A stretch of 37,687 bases of DNA from Lingula anatina. Taxonomy: Eukaryota; Brachiopoda; Lingulata; Lingulida; Lingulidae. Positions 1-11,767 of the stretch are shown here, in pieces. The notes under the pieces are model-generated. The model was not told the DNA's origin, made no database searches, and was given only the letters and a program-made list of their open reading frames with translations. The position numbers and the translations under genes are program-made. Position 1 is the stretch's first letter. Each line of letters begins with the position of its first letter. Location: positions 117,965-155,651 of the forward strand of contig NW_019775868.1 of the NCBI RefSeq assembly GCF_001039355.2, given 5' to 3'.

Positions 1-27
1 GTGTATGTGTGTGTGTGTGTGTGTGAG
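1..27. repeat. (GT)n microsatellite at the window edge
   Basis: An alternating GT tract with one interruption near its start. It probably lies in the last intron of the left-hand tetraspanin gene. Confidence 0.9.
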
Positions 28-529
28 AGGGCAAGTAGAAAAGAGGGTCGGGGCACTTTGAGTGTGTTAGGTGGGACAACATGGCGGCTGGGCGCAACTA
101 ACCGCTTGGTAGATTTTTTTCACTGCTGGGAGTCTTTGTGCAGTAGCTGAATTCAGAAATGGCCATTTAACATATTGCTAACAGTGTTTTGCTTAGAAGT
201 TTTTAACCTATCATTCACTTCTATTTATCCAGACCCAGAAGGTTCCAAAAATAAGATAATTTTCCCGGTCTTAAAAAAAACTTGATTGAAACAAGGCAAG
301 GGTTTATTCCTTACAAACGCCCTTGATCTTTTTAATTGCTTCTATCAAACACGACGCAATTTGACCACTTTTTTTCGCAAAATACGCAAATAAGAGAAGA
401 AAGGACCTGAAGCCTTTTGGTATAATCTTTTAAAGGCAAAATAGAAGGTCCTGAGGGCTAATTTCCCACGTCTGAAAATGGCGTCTTGATCATTACATTT
501 AGCTGTACTTTCTGTTTCTTGCCTTACAG
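28..529 (+). other. Intron of the left-hand tetraspanin gene
   Basis: No coding exon is recognisable. The stretch ends in a pyrimidine-rich tract and the acceptor AG at 528-529. The upstream exons of this gene must lie left of the window, because the exons that follow encode only the end of a tetraspanin. Confidence 0.6.
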
Positions 530-598
530 CTGCTGGGCATCATATTTGCATGCTGCCTTTGTCGCTCCATCACGAAGAACTTGAACGAAGTCGTTTAG
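530..598 (+). CDS. Tetraspanin alternative terminal exon 1 (tail RSITKNLNEVV)
   Basis: The acceptor AG at 528-529 is followed in phase 0 by LLGIIFACCLC, then RSITKNLNEVV and the stop TAG at 596-598. The hydrophobic run ending in cysteines is the classic end of a tetraspanin's fourth membrane helix, with palmitoylatable cysteines at the inner face. What follows is the C-terminal cytoplasmic tail. The exon boundary falls at the same structural point, in the same phase, as the last intron of the complete tetraspanin at 9572-14549. The tail ends NEVV, which fits a class III PDZ-ligand pattern (acid at -2, V at 0); that reading is inferred. The nearest canonical poly(A) signal is AATAAA at 1331-1336. 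It is the first of three such exons; the gene body is outside the window. Confidence 0.85.
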   Translation: MLGIIFACCLCRSITKNLNEVV

Positions 599-1589
599 AC
601 CCCGAACAACTTCTAGCAGCTTTTTTCTTGTAAGCTAGAACCTGTTTCTCATTAGATGTGGATAGTTGGCTGTATGATACTTGTTACTGCGTGCATTTCT
701 GATACCGCGCGCTTGATAAGAGTACTCCCACGCTTAATGAGGAGATTAATTTCAAAAATCCTGTTTTGTTTCTTTGTTGTGATTTCATTGGAAATGACCT
801 TATTCTTTATCAGTTCTAAACAAATGTTCCTGTAACTCCTCCCTGTGCTTTGGTTTACTCCTCTACATATTGCTTATAGTCATTTGTGTATCATCAGGTA
901 TAGTCATTCAAAATGCCATTAGTATAGCAGTTTTAGTACCCCTTCTTCTAAACAGAGTATAACAAGCAAATCGTTTCCTCTCTTATACCCTGCACATCAT
1001 AATGTAATTGTCATAGTCTGTTACATCATAATTGTTTTCCATTCTGATTTTATTTAATTTTATTACATATTTCATTATGGGAATCTTCATTCCCCACTTA
1101 ACAAAATTTCGGTTCTGTTTCACTTAGACCTCATCCACCCCCAACCCAAATAATAATAAATCAAAATTATGCTGCATACAGACTAATCTCTACAAGCTGC
1201 TTTCAACCGCACTGCACCCTGTCCATTTCCTGTTTAGTCTTTATTTTACCTAGAATCTAGAACTAACGTCAATTCCCCAAGTAAACATAACTGGACATGG
1301 TAGAAGGAGTTTTTAATGTTATTTTAACCAAATAAAAATTTCACTTACTTATTTATTTGTTTGTTTGTGTTTATGTTTTAATTGCTGTACTACTATGTAA
1401 TCCTGATGGATCGTAACCTCCAAGTCTTACGTAACTATCTCACTGACTTATAAACCGGCATCCTCAGAATTAACGTATGAGTTATTCTAAAGCTAACAGC
1501 TGTAACACGGGTATCGTAACACGTTATGTTGAATGTTGTCTCCCTCCTGTCTTTTGTTGTTTTACACTGCCCTCTATTGTTCGTTTCAG
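599..1589 (+). other. 3' UTR of terminal exon 1, then intron to terminal exon 2
   Basis: AT-rich DNA with no other recognisable exon. It holds the AATAAA at 1331-1336 and ends with a pyrimidine-rich acceptor (AG 1588-1589). Confidence 0.5.
1331..1336 (+). terminator. Poly(A) signal for terminal exon 1
   Basis: AATAAA lies about 730 bases after the stop of terminal exon 1. A T/G-rich stretch (about 1345-1380) follows, as expected of a downstream element. It lies before terminal exon 2, so it could end the exon 1 transcript separately. Confidence 0.5.
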
Positions 1590-1649
1590 TTACTCGGTAT
1601 CATTTTCGCATGCTGCCTGTGTCGGGCCATTGGAAAAGAGGAGGACTAA
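1590..1649 (+). CDS. Tetraspanin alternative terminal exon 2 (tail RAIGKEED)
   Basis: The acceptor AG at 1588-1589 is followed in phase 0 by LLGIIFACCLC, the tail RAIGKEED and the stop TAA at 1647-1649. The first 11 residues are identical to those of terminal exons 1 and 3, although codons 1, 2, 3, 5, 6 and 10 differ synonymously from exon 1. That argues for selection on protein, not a recent copy. The tail is short and acidic and has no PDZ-type end. No canonical AATAAA was seen between its stop and the next terminal exon; AATATA variants occur near 1768. It could be expressed by alternative last-exon splicing, or be an exon that has lost its own poly(A) signal. Confidence 0.82.
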   Translation, partial: LLGIIFACCLCRAIGKEED

Positions 1650-2413
1650 TCACATCCCGTTTGCACGAGACTTTATTTTAACTATATCTGATCACGTTTC
1701 TTCGAGATATCTGGATAATAGCCTTACTAGCCTAACTAGAACTATTTAGAACAGAGATCATCCCTAATATATATTATGTATCATTTATTTATTTATTTAC
1801 GATGAATGCTTTTTTTTTTTACTAAGTGCCTTATTTCGATAACAAAGCTTTCAGCAATGTTAATAAGCCGTGTAACTTGTACTGGTCATTGTTGTATTTC
1901 TTTGAAATGTGCCCAGTCTCACGTAGTTTTTTAAATTCAAGTTTATTTTTTATTTGACGGTTTTTGAAGAGATATATAAGTCTATATATCACACATATTG
2001 TGACACGTATACGCAGGGGTATGTCTCAGCCGTGTCACTTCACAGTGCTGTAAATACCAGTACTGAGAAATGTTGCCAATTGTACCCAAGGCAGTATTTC
2101 ATTACCTCATTTATAGTTTTAAATTGAGCCTTGGTTGATTTGTGCGAAATTAGATAATTTTATCAGATGTCAAAGATTAGCTCCAGCTTCTCCGTTTTAA
2201 TGCTGCACACGTGGATATATTCAGATAAAAAGGAATGTTATTTACATATTCATCAAGATGGTGAAATACATTTTGCATGTATTTTGAGTTGATGAGTGCT
2301 GTGTGCAGCTTGTTATGATGTATGGCATCAAAGAATAGCTTCAACGGGCTAATTTTTTCAAGTCCTATATTATAAAAGCGACAAATCTTTGATATCTTCT
2401 GCTTTCTTTATAG

Positions 2414-2479
2414 CTCCTGGGCATCATATTCGCTTGCTGTCTGTGCAAAGCTATTGGAGACGAAAAGGACGACGATTAA
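2414..2479 (+). CDS. Tetraspanin alternative terminal exon 3 (tail KAIGDEKDDD)
   Basis: The acceptor AG at 2412-2413 is followed in phase 0 by LLGIIFACCLC, the tail KAIGDEKDDD and the stop TAA at 2477-2479. It is the third copy of the same terminal exon. The conserved membrane-exit segment is unchanged, while the tail resembles exon 2 (K/R-AIG, then acids) and differs from exon 1. Exons 2 and 3 therefore look like the closer pair. The 3' UTR probably runs to the AATAAA at 3247-3252, about 770 bases downstream. No further copies were found to the right, so this is the last exon of the gene on this strand. Confidence 0.85.
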   Translation, partial: LLGIIFACCLCKAIGDEKDDD

Positions 2480-3246
2480 GGATTAAGGAGCGAGGAATGT
2501 GATGCCTGTATATGTAACGCTACAATATAGTATTTTTTCATGAATTTCAATATTGCCATGCAACTAGAGTGGAATTATCTGTAACTTGGGGCACGGTTGC
2601 TGTGATGAAAAACTTAGCATATATTATAATATAATATTATAATCAGACTTAATGGGACGTTGACCTAAATCTCTATGTAGAGTGTACATTTTCTTTTACT
2701 TTTTTTTATATTATTATTATTATTTTTACAACTTTTACCAGGGGAAGATTTCACTCAACAAAAAGCGCTTTAACAATGGTGACATTTTGGGGAAAAAAAT
2801 CCACCATTGTTCTTTAGTTTTCCGAGATTTAGGGCAGCTTTCAAAGATAAAACTCTTAAAATTTCTTTTTAGCTTCTAAAACTGTTAGCATTGTCTATTT
2901 TAAAAGTTTACTTGATCGTTGTAGCCTGTACATAGTCAAGCCTCAAATTATTTTTATTGATGAATTGTATATCTATCAAATTTATGTATATGCCCATTTC
3001 GTTGAATTCGTAATGATGACATTTTGTCCAATACATACGTCACATTCCAACTGATGTCACTGTGATAGTCATATAGAACATATTTTTGTGTACAGTTATT
3101 TTTCATACGTTGTAAACTACGGGTATACGATATACCCATGCCTTATAAATATTTGCACTTCTGCTATGGTACAATTTACAGACTTTATGACACAATGTTC
3201 CGTTACGATGCCTTGCCTCCAAATGTCAGAGAAGTGATTTGAAGTT

Positions 3247-3252
3247 AATAAA
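3247..3252 (+). terminator. Poly(A) signal for terminal exon 3
   Basis: AATAAA is followed directly by a TG-containing stretch. A second AATAAA-rich run, an (AATA)n repeat, covers 3270-3307 and is less specific. Confidence 0.5.
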
Positions 3253-3749
3253 TGTGCAGTGGCTGATCAAAATAAATAAATGAATAAATAAATAAATAAA
3301 TAAATAAAGGGGTGAGGTGGTCCAGTTGGAAAGAGCAATGGACTTTTCAAAAACAGTAAACATTCCTATTTTGCAATATTGGAAAAAATATTGAACTATC
3401 TGTTAAGAAAATTCAGCTGTTTGCCTTCTAAGCCTATGATCACATGATTATTAGGTATAATTGATCTGCTACTGCACGTTGTGAATATCTAACTTTCAAT
3501 TTCATCACAATTTTTACACAGAGGTTCAGATTTATTGTATTGGAAATTTCTGATATGAAATTGGCTTCTTGAAAATCGGCGACTTCAACAGACACGGCAA
3601 TGACGACTTGTTGTGACGTCATTTGAGGATTTGGCGCCAGTTACACAACCACGTGTGATTCTGCACTTTGTGACGTAACAACGTTTTCATTGTGACAGCA
3701 TGATACGAAATAGATTGTTTTTACGTCATAATCAAGGTTTTCCTCAGGG

Positions 3750-3829
3750 AACCGTCCAGCCGTCATTTGGACGGCCATAAGCCTCAGAGGACGACCTATA
3801 CATGTATGTCCAAAGGCGGCTGGACGGTT
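3750..3829. repeat. Short inverted repeat (13-base perfect arms)
   Basis: AACCGTCCAGCCG at 3750-3762 is the exact reverse complement of 3817-3829, with about 54 bases between the arms. The left arm also pairs locally with GGACGG at 3769-3774. It could be a MITE remnant or a transcribed hairpin; no target duplication is obvious. Confidence 0.6.
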
Positions 3830-4680
3830 TTCAAAAACTTTAGATTCATTAGTTGGGCTTGCTTGGGGTGGACACCCTGTTGACCAAATTGCAGCTTCAC
3901 ATTTTGGACTCCCTGTACCACAAATTCCGGGGAAGCCCCTGCTTATAATCCTTCACCAACCATTTGTAGCTGGCGCCAAATCTTGACATGGCTCTGGACA
4001 GCCTGATGTTGTGTTCTGTCAAGTGCGTTGACACACTAAAGTCCCTCCCTCGCTCTGTGTCTCATTAAGCTGGATATAATATTCTGACAATCTGTTATCA
4101 TTTGCAGTTGTTGCGTAATATGATTTTAATGTTCTTATTTTACATGGAAGAAAATTTGTTATTTTATCATTATTAGAAAATGTATGCGCATGTGTTATCA
4201 AAACTATGTATACGTAAACGGAAATAAACAAAACCAGACTTACCTCTGTAACTCGAGTTTGTTATTGTTTTTCTTGATCATAAATTTTCATATTGTCAAA
4301 TATGGACACATCTCTATTAAGGAGATCTAAAGAGGCTTTAGAAAAGCTATAAGCTTATTTGATTTTGCTGACATGAAATATCTGCAAAGAATGATATGTA
4401 GTAATAAAGGCGTGGATAAAAGCAAGAAAAAAGTCGTTTTAGCATTGCATTAAAAGCGCAAAATATGCATTACACCTTTAAACACCCAAACATTAATTGT
4501 CATGGACATTTCCTTTCATAAATAATGTAAAGACATAATATTATCCAAAACCGTTCACAAAATTACGATCCATAAGCCAGACAGTTGATATTTGTCATTT
4601 ATTCTTTCCTGGTTCTGCATTCGTAATTATAACGATCATTATTATTTCAACGTTTAACACCACTTTTTTTTTCTTCTGAT

Positions 4681-4960
4681 AAAAACTTCTTGCCAGATCT
4701 TCCGCCCCGTGGCTGCGGTAGAGGAGAAGAACACACTCCAGCTGTCTACACGGTGGCAGGGGTTAGGTAATCCTCGCATCGATTCCTCTTCGATCGGTGT
4801 ACTTATCCACACAAAGCAAATATTAGTTGTCTTACTTAGTGTCTTAAAGGCTCTCTATTGTCCCGGGTAAGGAATCAATACGTGGTTATATGTAGGACGA
4901 CGCGGTGCAGAAGGGAACGTGTGTGTGTGTTAACTTGGACGAGTGCGTTTCCCGGTCATG
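4681..4960 (+). other. Candidate 5' non-coding exon or promoter region of tetraspanin 2
   Basis: This patch is GC-richer than its surroundings and ends in a near-perfect splice donor, CATG|GTAAGTG, with GT at 4961-4962. Tetraspanin 2 needs an upstream non-coding exon, and this is the best donor I noticed in the gap. If joined to 9564 it would place an out-of-frame upstream ATG before the main start. No TATA box or initiator stands out. Weak evidence. Confidence 0.25.
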
Positions 4961-4982
4961 GTAAGTGTTTGACTTAACATTA

Positions 4983-4985
<3 letters not shown>

Positions 4986-5046
<61 letters not shown>
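4986..5046. repeat. Compound (TC)n(AC)n microsatellite
   Basis: An uninterrupted TC run passes directly into an AC run. The open frame over it on the - strand is a repeat translation, not a gene. Confidence 0.95.
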
Positions 5047-5051
<5 letters not shown>

Positions 5052-8000
5052 TTCACACACACGCAAACAAACACACAAGATATCTAAAACTTTGTCTACA
5101 ACATACAGGCGCATTTTACTTGAACTTATAATACTAACAATGCAAGCAGCGTAATTGCCCAGCATCAAGCTTTTGTTGGGCCTGTGGCATAGCACGTAAG
5201 TTTTATCTGAGAGTTTTGGATAATTATCCCCGTTCTAACAGAAAAAATACTATATTGAAATTGATAATATAAAGCTATCAGCAACAATTGCACAAAGCCT
5301 TAATCCATTACCGAGAAGATAAAATCAATAGTACAGTACGGTATGTACAATTTTTCCCTTTGGGGATTGTCAACGTTGACATATATTAGGATGAACTTAG
5401 ATCAACTAGGAACGCTGTTAGGGCGACTTTATTGAACAAATTCAAGTCCTAAAACTACCGCTGCAGGAGACGGTGGCCGGATTGCACTTCCCCCGTATGA
5501 CGTCATTATCCTGACATTCATAGAGCGGTTTCACTTAAGAATTTTAGATAGAAAATTGGTCGAAACTAAAAATTTGTCTGCTTTGGTTTAAGATAGATAA
5601 CAATCTACTCAAATACATTTAAATTAAATAGTTAAACAATAATTAGACTATTGATCAGAAACATTGACCGTATACGGGAATATTTCCAGTTATAAAAACA
5701 ATATCTCATTCAACTGAATTGACATCGGTTTCAATTTGTCCAGAGTAGGCTAAAAATATGGTCTCCAGGTAGACATTGAGCTATTTTTTTTCTTTTTATC
5801 GTTATTTGTATTTTTTATTTATTCATTTATGAAAGAGGGGACTTGTGTGAAGTCATCAACACAAAAGGTGGCGATGGAATGTGCTTAACTGGAGAATTGC
5901 AATCAAACGCCTACTTCCGGGTCCTAAAACCGCAACAACTTCATGAAGGCAGACTTAGTTTGCTTTGTCGTTTTGAATAAAATTCGGCTATTTTTTTCCA
6001 TTTGGACCAGAATATGGAAAGATAAGTGTGTGAATAAATGTAAATAGGACTGCTTGGAAATTGACTTGGGATGTGTCTGTGGTTACAAAGGCACCTGTGT
6101 TGTCGTTAAGATGATTGCAAGATCACATTACACACAGTCAGTGTGACACTAATGGCTGCACTCTACTAGATTGAATTCCTGACTACAATACATTTTCAGC
6201 TTTATAGAATTCGATTCTCAACAGCACACAGCACACGGGGAGGTTAGTTAGAGAAAGGTGTAGGAAGACCAGGTCGAGTGGGACAGCTAGTGGACGCTAA
6301 GGAGAAGAGACAAACGTGGAAGGCAAGTATATACAAGTGCCCTCTACCAGGACCAGAGATTGTTTTTTCTCTAGATATTCACAGCTTTCTGGTTACATTA
6401 ATGATTATTTTCCATACTTCGATCAGAGAAAATAGTCACATGATAAAAATGCGGCCTGGCAGATGGTAATATACAATGCGAGTACAAGAACGTGGTGGAC
6501 ACACTTGACTTTTGGGTTCAGCTTATTACATGTAACTAAAGACATCTTTATGAAGGGAACTGACAGAGTCAGTCGGTGTTGGTGTGCATGTGCGTGTATG
6601 CAAGAATGTGCGTGCATGTGTGTGTGCATTTGCGCAAGTGTCTCTGCGTTTGTGTCTGTGAGCAAATGTACATGTATATGTACAAATGTTTATATTTGTG
6701 TGCGCACGTCAGGACTCATGAGCGCGTGTCTATGTGAGCGTATGTGTGTTTGCGGGTATTGTATGTGAGCGCGAGTGTATCGTGGCTTGTCTCTGACAAG
6801 TGATATTCTTCTTTAATTTTGTGTGTATGTGTGGGTACCCTTCAGCTTGAACTTCAGTTGAAAATGACAATCTATCTAGCTAGAGACATATCTGTGAATA
6901 TCCGTAAAAATCTATCAGTCGCCCTGGTAGAGGGTAATGTGTGGGCTTGTGTGTGTGACTACGGGTTTGGTTTAGTGTGTTTGTGCATGTGTTCAAACAT
7001 ATCTGTACATGTACATTGGGTGTCTGTTTAGTTCTGAAAAAGTATATATTTCCAGATGTATGTATGTATCACTGTACTAGATATGAGCTTTGAAATACCT
7101 CCTAAGGCTGTCTAGGCTGCCCACCGGTCACGTGACCTGGAGGAATTACTGGTCTGATTCAGAGTTAATTTCTCCAAACACGAAATTCATAGATAATGGA
7201 AAATAATCAATAAGATTTCTATTTGTCTGATGGAACAAATGGTGTTATACAACATCAGTTATAATAATCGTGCCAGCACATAATCTACCTGTGCCTGTAC
7301 CGTCATTTGCCTCGGATCTACGACTGAAGACCGAGCAGTGTTTTTTAAAATGCATCATTTTATCCTGAATTGACATCAGCGTCCTTAACATTCCCCGACA
7401 GTGTCTTCAAAGAAAGACGCGCCAAAATCAATCAAGAGTATTGAGCTCTATAATTGCTGTGCATGAGGGATTGCTAATCTTCGTGAGGACGGACAGGTGG
7501 CACTGATTTCCCGGAACCTAACAATTGTCCCACTGATTGTTTCCGAATTGCTTTGAAACGATCCAGAGCGAAAAAATACCGACTTTTTTGTTTGAAAAGA
7601 AAACAAATTATCAAATACAGGCACATGCATGCGTTTTAGCCACAGCGTTTTCTTTAAAACAAGTCTTCTTCATTATTTCAAAGATAAAAATTCCTGACAG
7701 CTTTCTAACTTGTAGTTGTTTCTCTTGCATTTTGCATTAGGTCTAGCTATCTCCGAGGCTGCATATTCTGACAGGCAAGCACGTGTTGAAAGTAGGTCAA
7801 GTCAATAAAACCTTGATATCAAATATAGACCAATAATACAGATACACTTGCTGTACGGCCACACAAACAAACAAGCACAGTTTGTGTGCACAATGCTTGC
7901 TGTGGAGTAGACCGAGAGACAAGGCTCCGAGCCAAAAGCACACTAGACATTTCTAAACATGCAAGAGGTTAGAATAACCCAGTGAAATGCCGGGCTGTTG

Positions 8001-8164
8001 TTGAAGTGTGAACCACGCAGACTTTGTAAAAGCGCAGGTCTTGTTCTGGTCGGGTTTATGTGCAGTGCGGTTTAACGTACGGCAGGAGTTCTACGTGATC
8101 GTCTTAGACTGTTCACTTACAAGGTATGGAAAGGTCAGTGTTTGTACCTGTGGGTCGGTGTTGC

Positions 8165-8191
8165 TGTGTGTGTGTGTGTGTGCGTGCGTGC

Positions 8192-8232
<41 letters not shown>

Positions 8233-8378
8233 AGAAGAAGAAGAAGAAGTACAGAGGGGGGAAAGGGGGAAAAAGAGAGGACGTAATTGTCAATGTGTGT
8301 GTGATAAAGATCAGGTGAGAGAGGGGATAAAGAAAGAGAGAGCTACAGGACGTGTGTGTATGTAGGGGGGGGTTGGGG

Positions 8379-8418
<40 letters not shown>
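8165..8418. repeat. GT / GA / AAG microsatellite cluster
   Basis: (GT)n with GC variants runs into (GA)n and (AAG)n at 8165-8249. A second (GA)n follows at 8381-8418. The open frames across it (R/E-rich) are repeat artefacts. Confidence 0.95.
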
Positions 8419-8420
<2 letters not shown>

Positions 8421-9571
8421 GCTTAGCGTTGAGTACTATACATCAGAGTACATGTATATCATACACCCGTACACACAGGGCATAAATATATCAATTGTTG
8501 CCACACACATGTACGCGTGACTTACGCACAGCTTTAAGGTATATACAAGTACATATAATCTTCAACCCTGGGGGAAGAGGCCTGAAGGGGCCTTGTTCCT
8601 TTGTTTGACCTGTACTTTGTGTAGCGTAAAGATATCGCATCTTTTATACCGACACGTGAACCGAACTGGCCATTTTTATTTACAGCTTCAAACGTGAGAG
8701 AGAGACACAGTGCATACATCGTGATACTAACTCTACTGAATACATAGACTTTACAGTACCAACATGGAGTTAAAGATGGCAGTGGTGCAATGTGCGATTT
8801 CAACCAGCTGAGGGTTAGAATATCAGCACTGACATAATATACAGGTGTTTAACTCCAGTCAGAGAAGACCTTTAACACTTCACAGGTGAGTAGTTGCCGA
8901 GAATGTCAGTACACTACCCTGAGGTTCAGAGTTCCAGGGTTTTGGAAAAAAGAAAGGCACAAGGGGGAGGGGGCAGGGATTACTGACAGAGGGTAAAGTG
9001 ACTAACATTCTGGCAGCAGCTATCGGTATGAGGATATACCCCGGTACATGTACCGCTGTTAACACCCGGGGAATACCGTACCTGCTTCTGCTGATCACCC
9101 GGTATCTCAGAGATTGAGATATATATACGTCAGGTGTCTTAACTTAATAGAGATTACTTTCCAATGAGCTCTGGCTCACATGGTTACTTCAGCTGAAATA
9201 AAATTTGAACACGAAGTATACGGTAGCTACAAGTCTGCATATTTAAGGTGCATTTCCACGTGAAAGTGCGTCAGAAACAAAACCTAAACTTTGGTATGGC
9301 TAGGTAGGAAAAATAAGGTATACGGTATTCTTTTGTGGTTAGGGGGATGCTTGAATTTACAGGACAATTAGATTTTTACTGTATTAAGATCAATTACTTA
9401 TCGTTTTCCTATGACATTAAGAAAAATCATATACCTCACATAAATGAAATAATATCGATTGGGTCCTAAAATTAGGATCGATTGTTCTTCCCAAGATATG
9501 TCGACATTTTTGTGCCCGAGGAATGGTTCTCTCTATTTCATATCAATATTTTTTTATTTCTAGGTTACAAG

Positions 9572-10596
9572 ATGTGGCGGGCTGGGGTGACCTGCATAAA
9601 GTACGTCCTCCTGATATTGACTGTATTGATATGTGTAAGTATGGACGTTATCTCTTATCTGTGAAGCTCATACTCAGGCAACTATATAAATAAACAGTTT
9701 TTTTTTAAATTTTCTCTTATCAACTTTAGTGCTTTATTCTAGAGGCCAACTGAGTGATGAAATTGATTCCAGGCCAAAATCCCTGTTAAAAACGGTTACA
9801 AATTAGCCAGAGGCTTATCTGTGAATATCCAGTGAAAATCAATCCGTTGGCTTAGTATAATATAGTTTTATAGTATGATGAAGGCGTTAAAAGATAAAAA
9901 TGATGTTATTAGCATGGTTTTTGGCATACAGATCAAATGTACAAATGGAAGTCCGTTATTTTAATTACGAACGTGCATTGAACTTTGGATTTATCAACAA
10001 TGATTCATGAAGAACAAATAAATTTAGTACAACGGTTGATGATCAAAAAGATAAATAAAAAAACAAGACAAAGTACACAAGATGTAAGTCTTTTTGTAGA
10101 TTTGAGCTCCAGCTTTAATTTGTGTTTTTTTTTTTATTTGAACCAAATAAATGACATTTTCGTAATTATTATTTGTACATTTCAGTTGCTGGGAGCGGCT
10201 CTTCTTGGTTCTGGGTTGTGGCTCCTCCTAGACAAGAATGCAAATCATGGAGTTGATCGTCTGCTTAGATTGAACGCTGACATCCAGGGGGAAACCAGCG
10301 CATTCAACGTGGGGGGTCTGCTGAAAAGCGGTGCTTATGTCGTAATCGGGACGGGCGGTGTCATATTTGTTATTGGTTTCTTTGGATGTTGTGGAATTAT
10401 CAAATCTTCGAAGGTGTTATTGAAAGTGGTAAGTCTTAACTTTTTATCGCCTTGGTTCAGTGTAATTTCAGCTTTTTAGATATTCCCATGATACAACCGA
10501 AAACCAACTTCATATTCCCAAATTTATCTTTACTCTTGAGATATATATATATATATGTACATGTATATACTGTGTGTGTGTATATATATATATATA

Positions 10597-10647
<51 letters not shown>

Positions 10648-11457
10648 TTGCGTCTATGACGCGTGATTTCTGATTACTATTTTAAAGCAATTCACTATTT
10701 ATGAGTTCCAAAACAGGAGGTTAAAGTTTTTGCTGCTAATTACAGATTTTAAACTAATAGTAAACGCACACCGCAAAAAAGACATTATTTGTCACTTCCA
10801 TTAGATTTGGCATTCTGTCGGCCCAGTAGGATCTTAGAAAGGCTTCATTATAATGGTGAATAGCAGAGATCAAAAGCTCTTTTGTCACAATTCATGATTG
10901 TTTTACTCACAAGAGGCCGTATCCTTGTCTCATTGAGACTGAACAGGGGCGGATCCAGAGATATTTTCTGAGAGTCTTCCAAATTATCTTTGTTGATCCA
11001 TCCACCATTTTTGACGGTCTTCCGACAGAAGAAATTAGATACCCGTCAATGTAAACTAGAAAATCTGACCGTCTTCCGGAAGACCCAGAAGACCGCCTAA
11101 ATCCGCCCCTGACTGAAGAAGATGACCGATATGACACGTTAAAATATCTCTCTTGAGTATAAAGTTGTTGATCCAGGAGCTATCTTCCTTTATTTACCTT
11201 TTATTTGCCTCTCATCAGGCATCAAATCGATCAGATTGCACTACAAATTATATGTCACACAGGACATAAGCAGTACTGACATTTGCCTGTAAGTGACAGG
11301 TATAAACAAAAAGACTTGTTTTTTATATTTGATGAGAAAAAAATGTTGATGTTTTTTCCCCTTCAGTTTGCCGTGCTGATGGCCATCATATTACTGGCTG
11401 GTATAGCAGGCGCCATACTTGTAGTTATATTCCAGAACAAGGTAAGTGAAATAGTGG

Positions 11458-11499
<42 letters not shown>

Positions 11500-11730
11500 A
11501 TTAAATGAATCTCTCCAGCTCTTAGATGTTCTTTTGGAACTTTTTTTCTGTGTCAGCTGCCTCCTGTAGCTTAGACACACAACACTTTTCGCAATATGTG
11601 AGCAGTTTCAAGTATGACCGACAATTGTGCACTTCCAACAATGTCAGGCATGTCTTACTTCTCGATCCAGATTTTTTTAGTTCTTCGGGATTGTTCCAAG
11701 TGCCCCAATCAAAATTGGTATTGCTATTAC

Positions 11731-11767
<37 letters not shown>

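Larger units (their letters stand above)
2480..9563. other. 3' UTR of the left tetraspanin, then about 6 kb of intergenic DNA or 5' region of tetraspanin 2
   Basis: The 3' UTR of terminal exon 3 probably ends near 3265. From there to 9563 I found no exon of a known family on either strand. The region holds several microsatellites, a small inverted repeat (3750-3829) and a GC-richer patch with a strong splice donor (4681-4960). A T/G-rich stretch spans 6560-7020, and its open frames are low-complexity repeat translations. The tetraspanin 2 start exon has an acceptor at 9562-9563, so at least one upstream non-coding exon should exist in this stretch. Confidence 0.5.

Noticed and set aside
3308-3345. 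tRNA-like A box (GGTCCAGTTGGAAAGAGCA)
   Set aside because: No B box or closing stem follows. At most a truncated SINE beside an (AATA)n tail.
6423-7031. Cysteine- and histidine-rich open frames
   Set aside because: They come from a degenerate GT-rich tract read in different frames; no splice structure or family match.
9985-10479. 164-codon open frame over tetraspanin exon 2
   Set aside because: Only 10186-10428 is coding. The first 67 codons are intron read-through before a clear acceptor, and the end runs past a GTAAGT donor.
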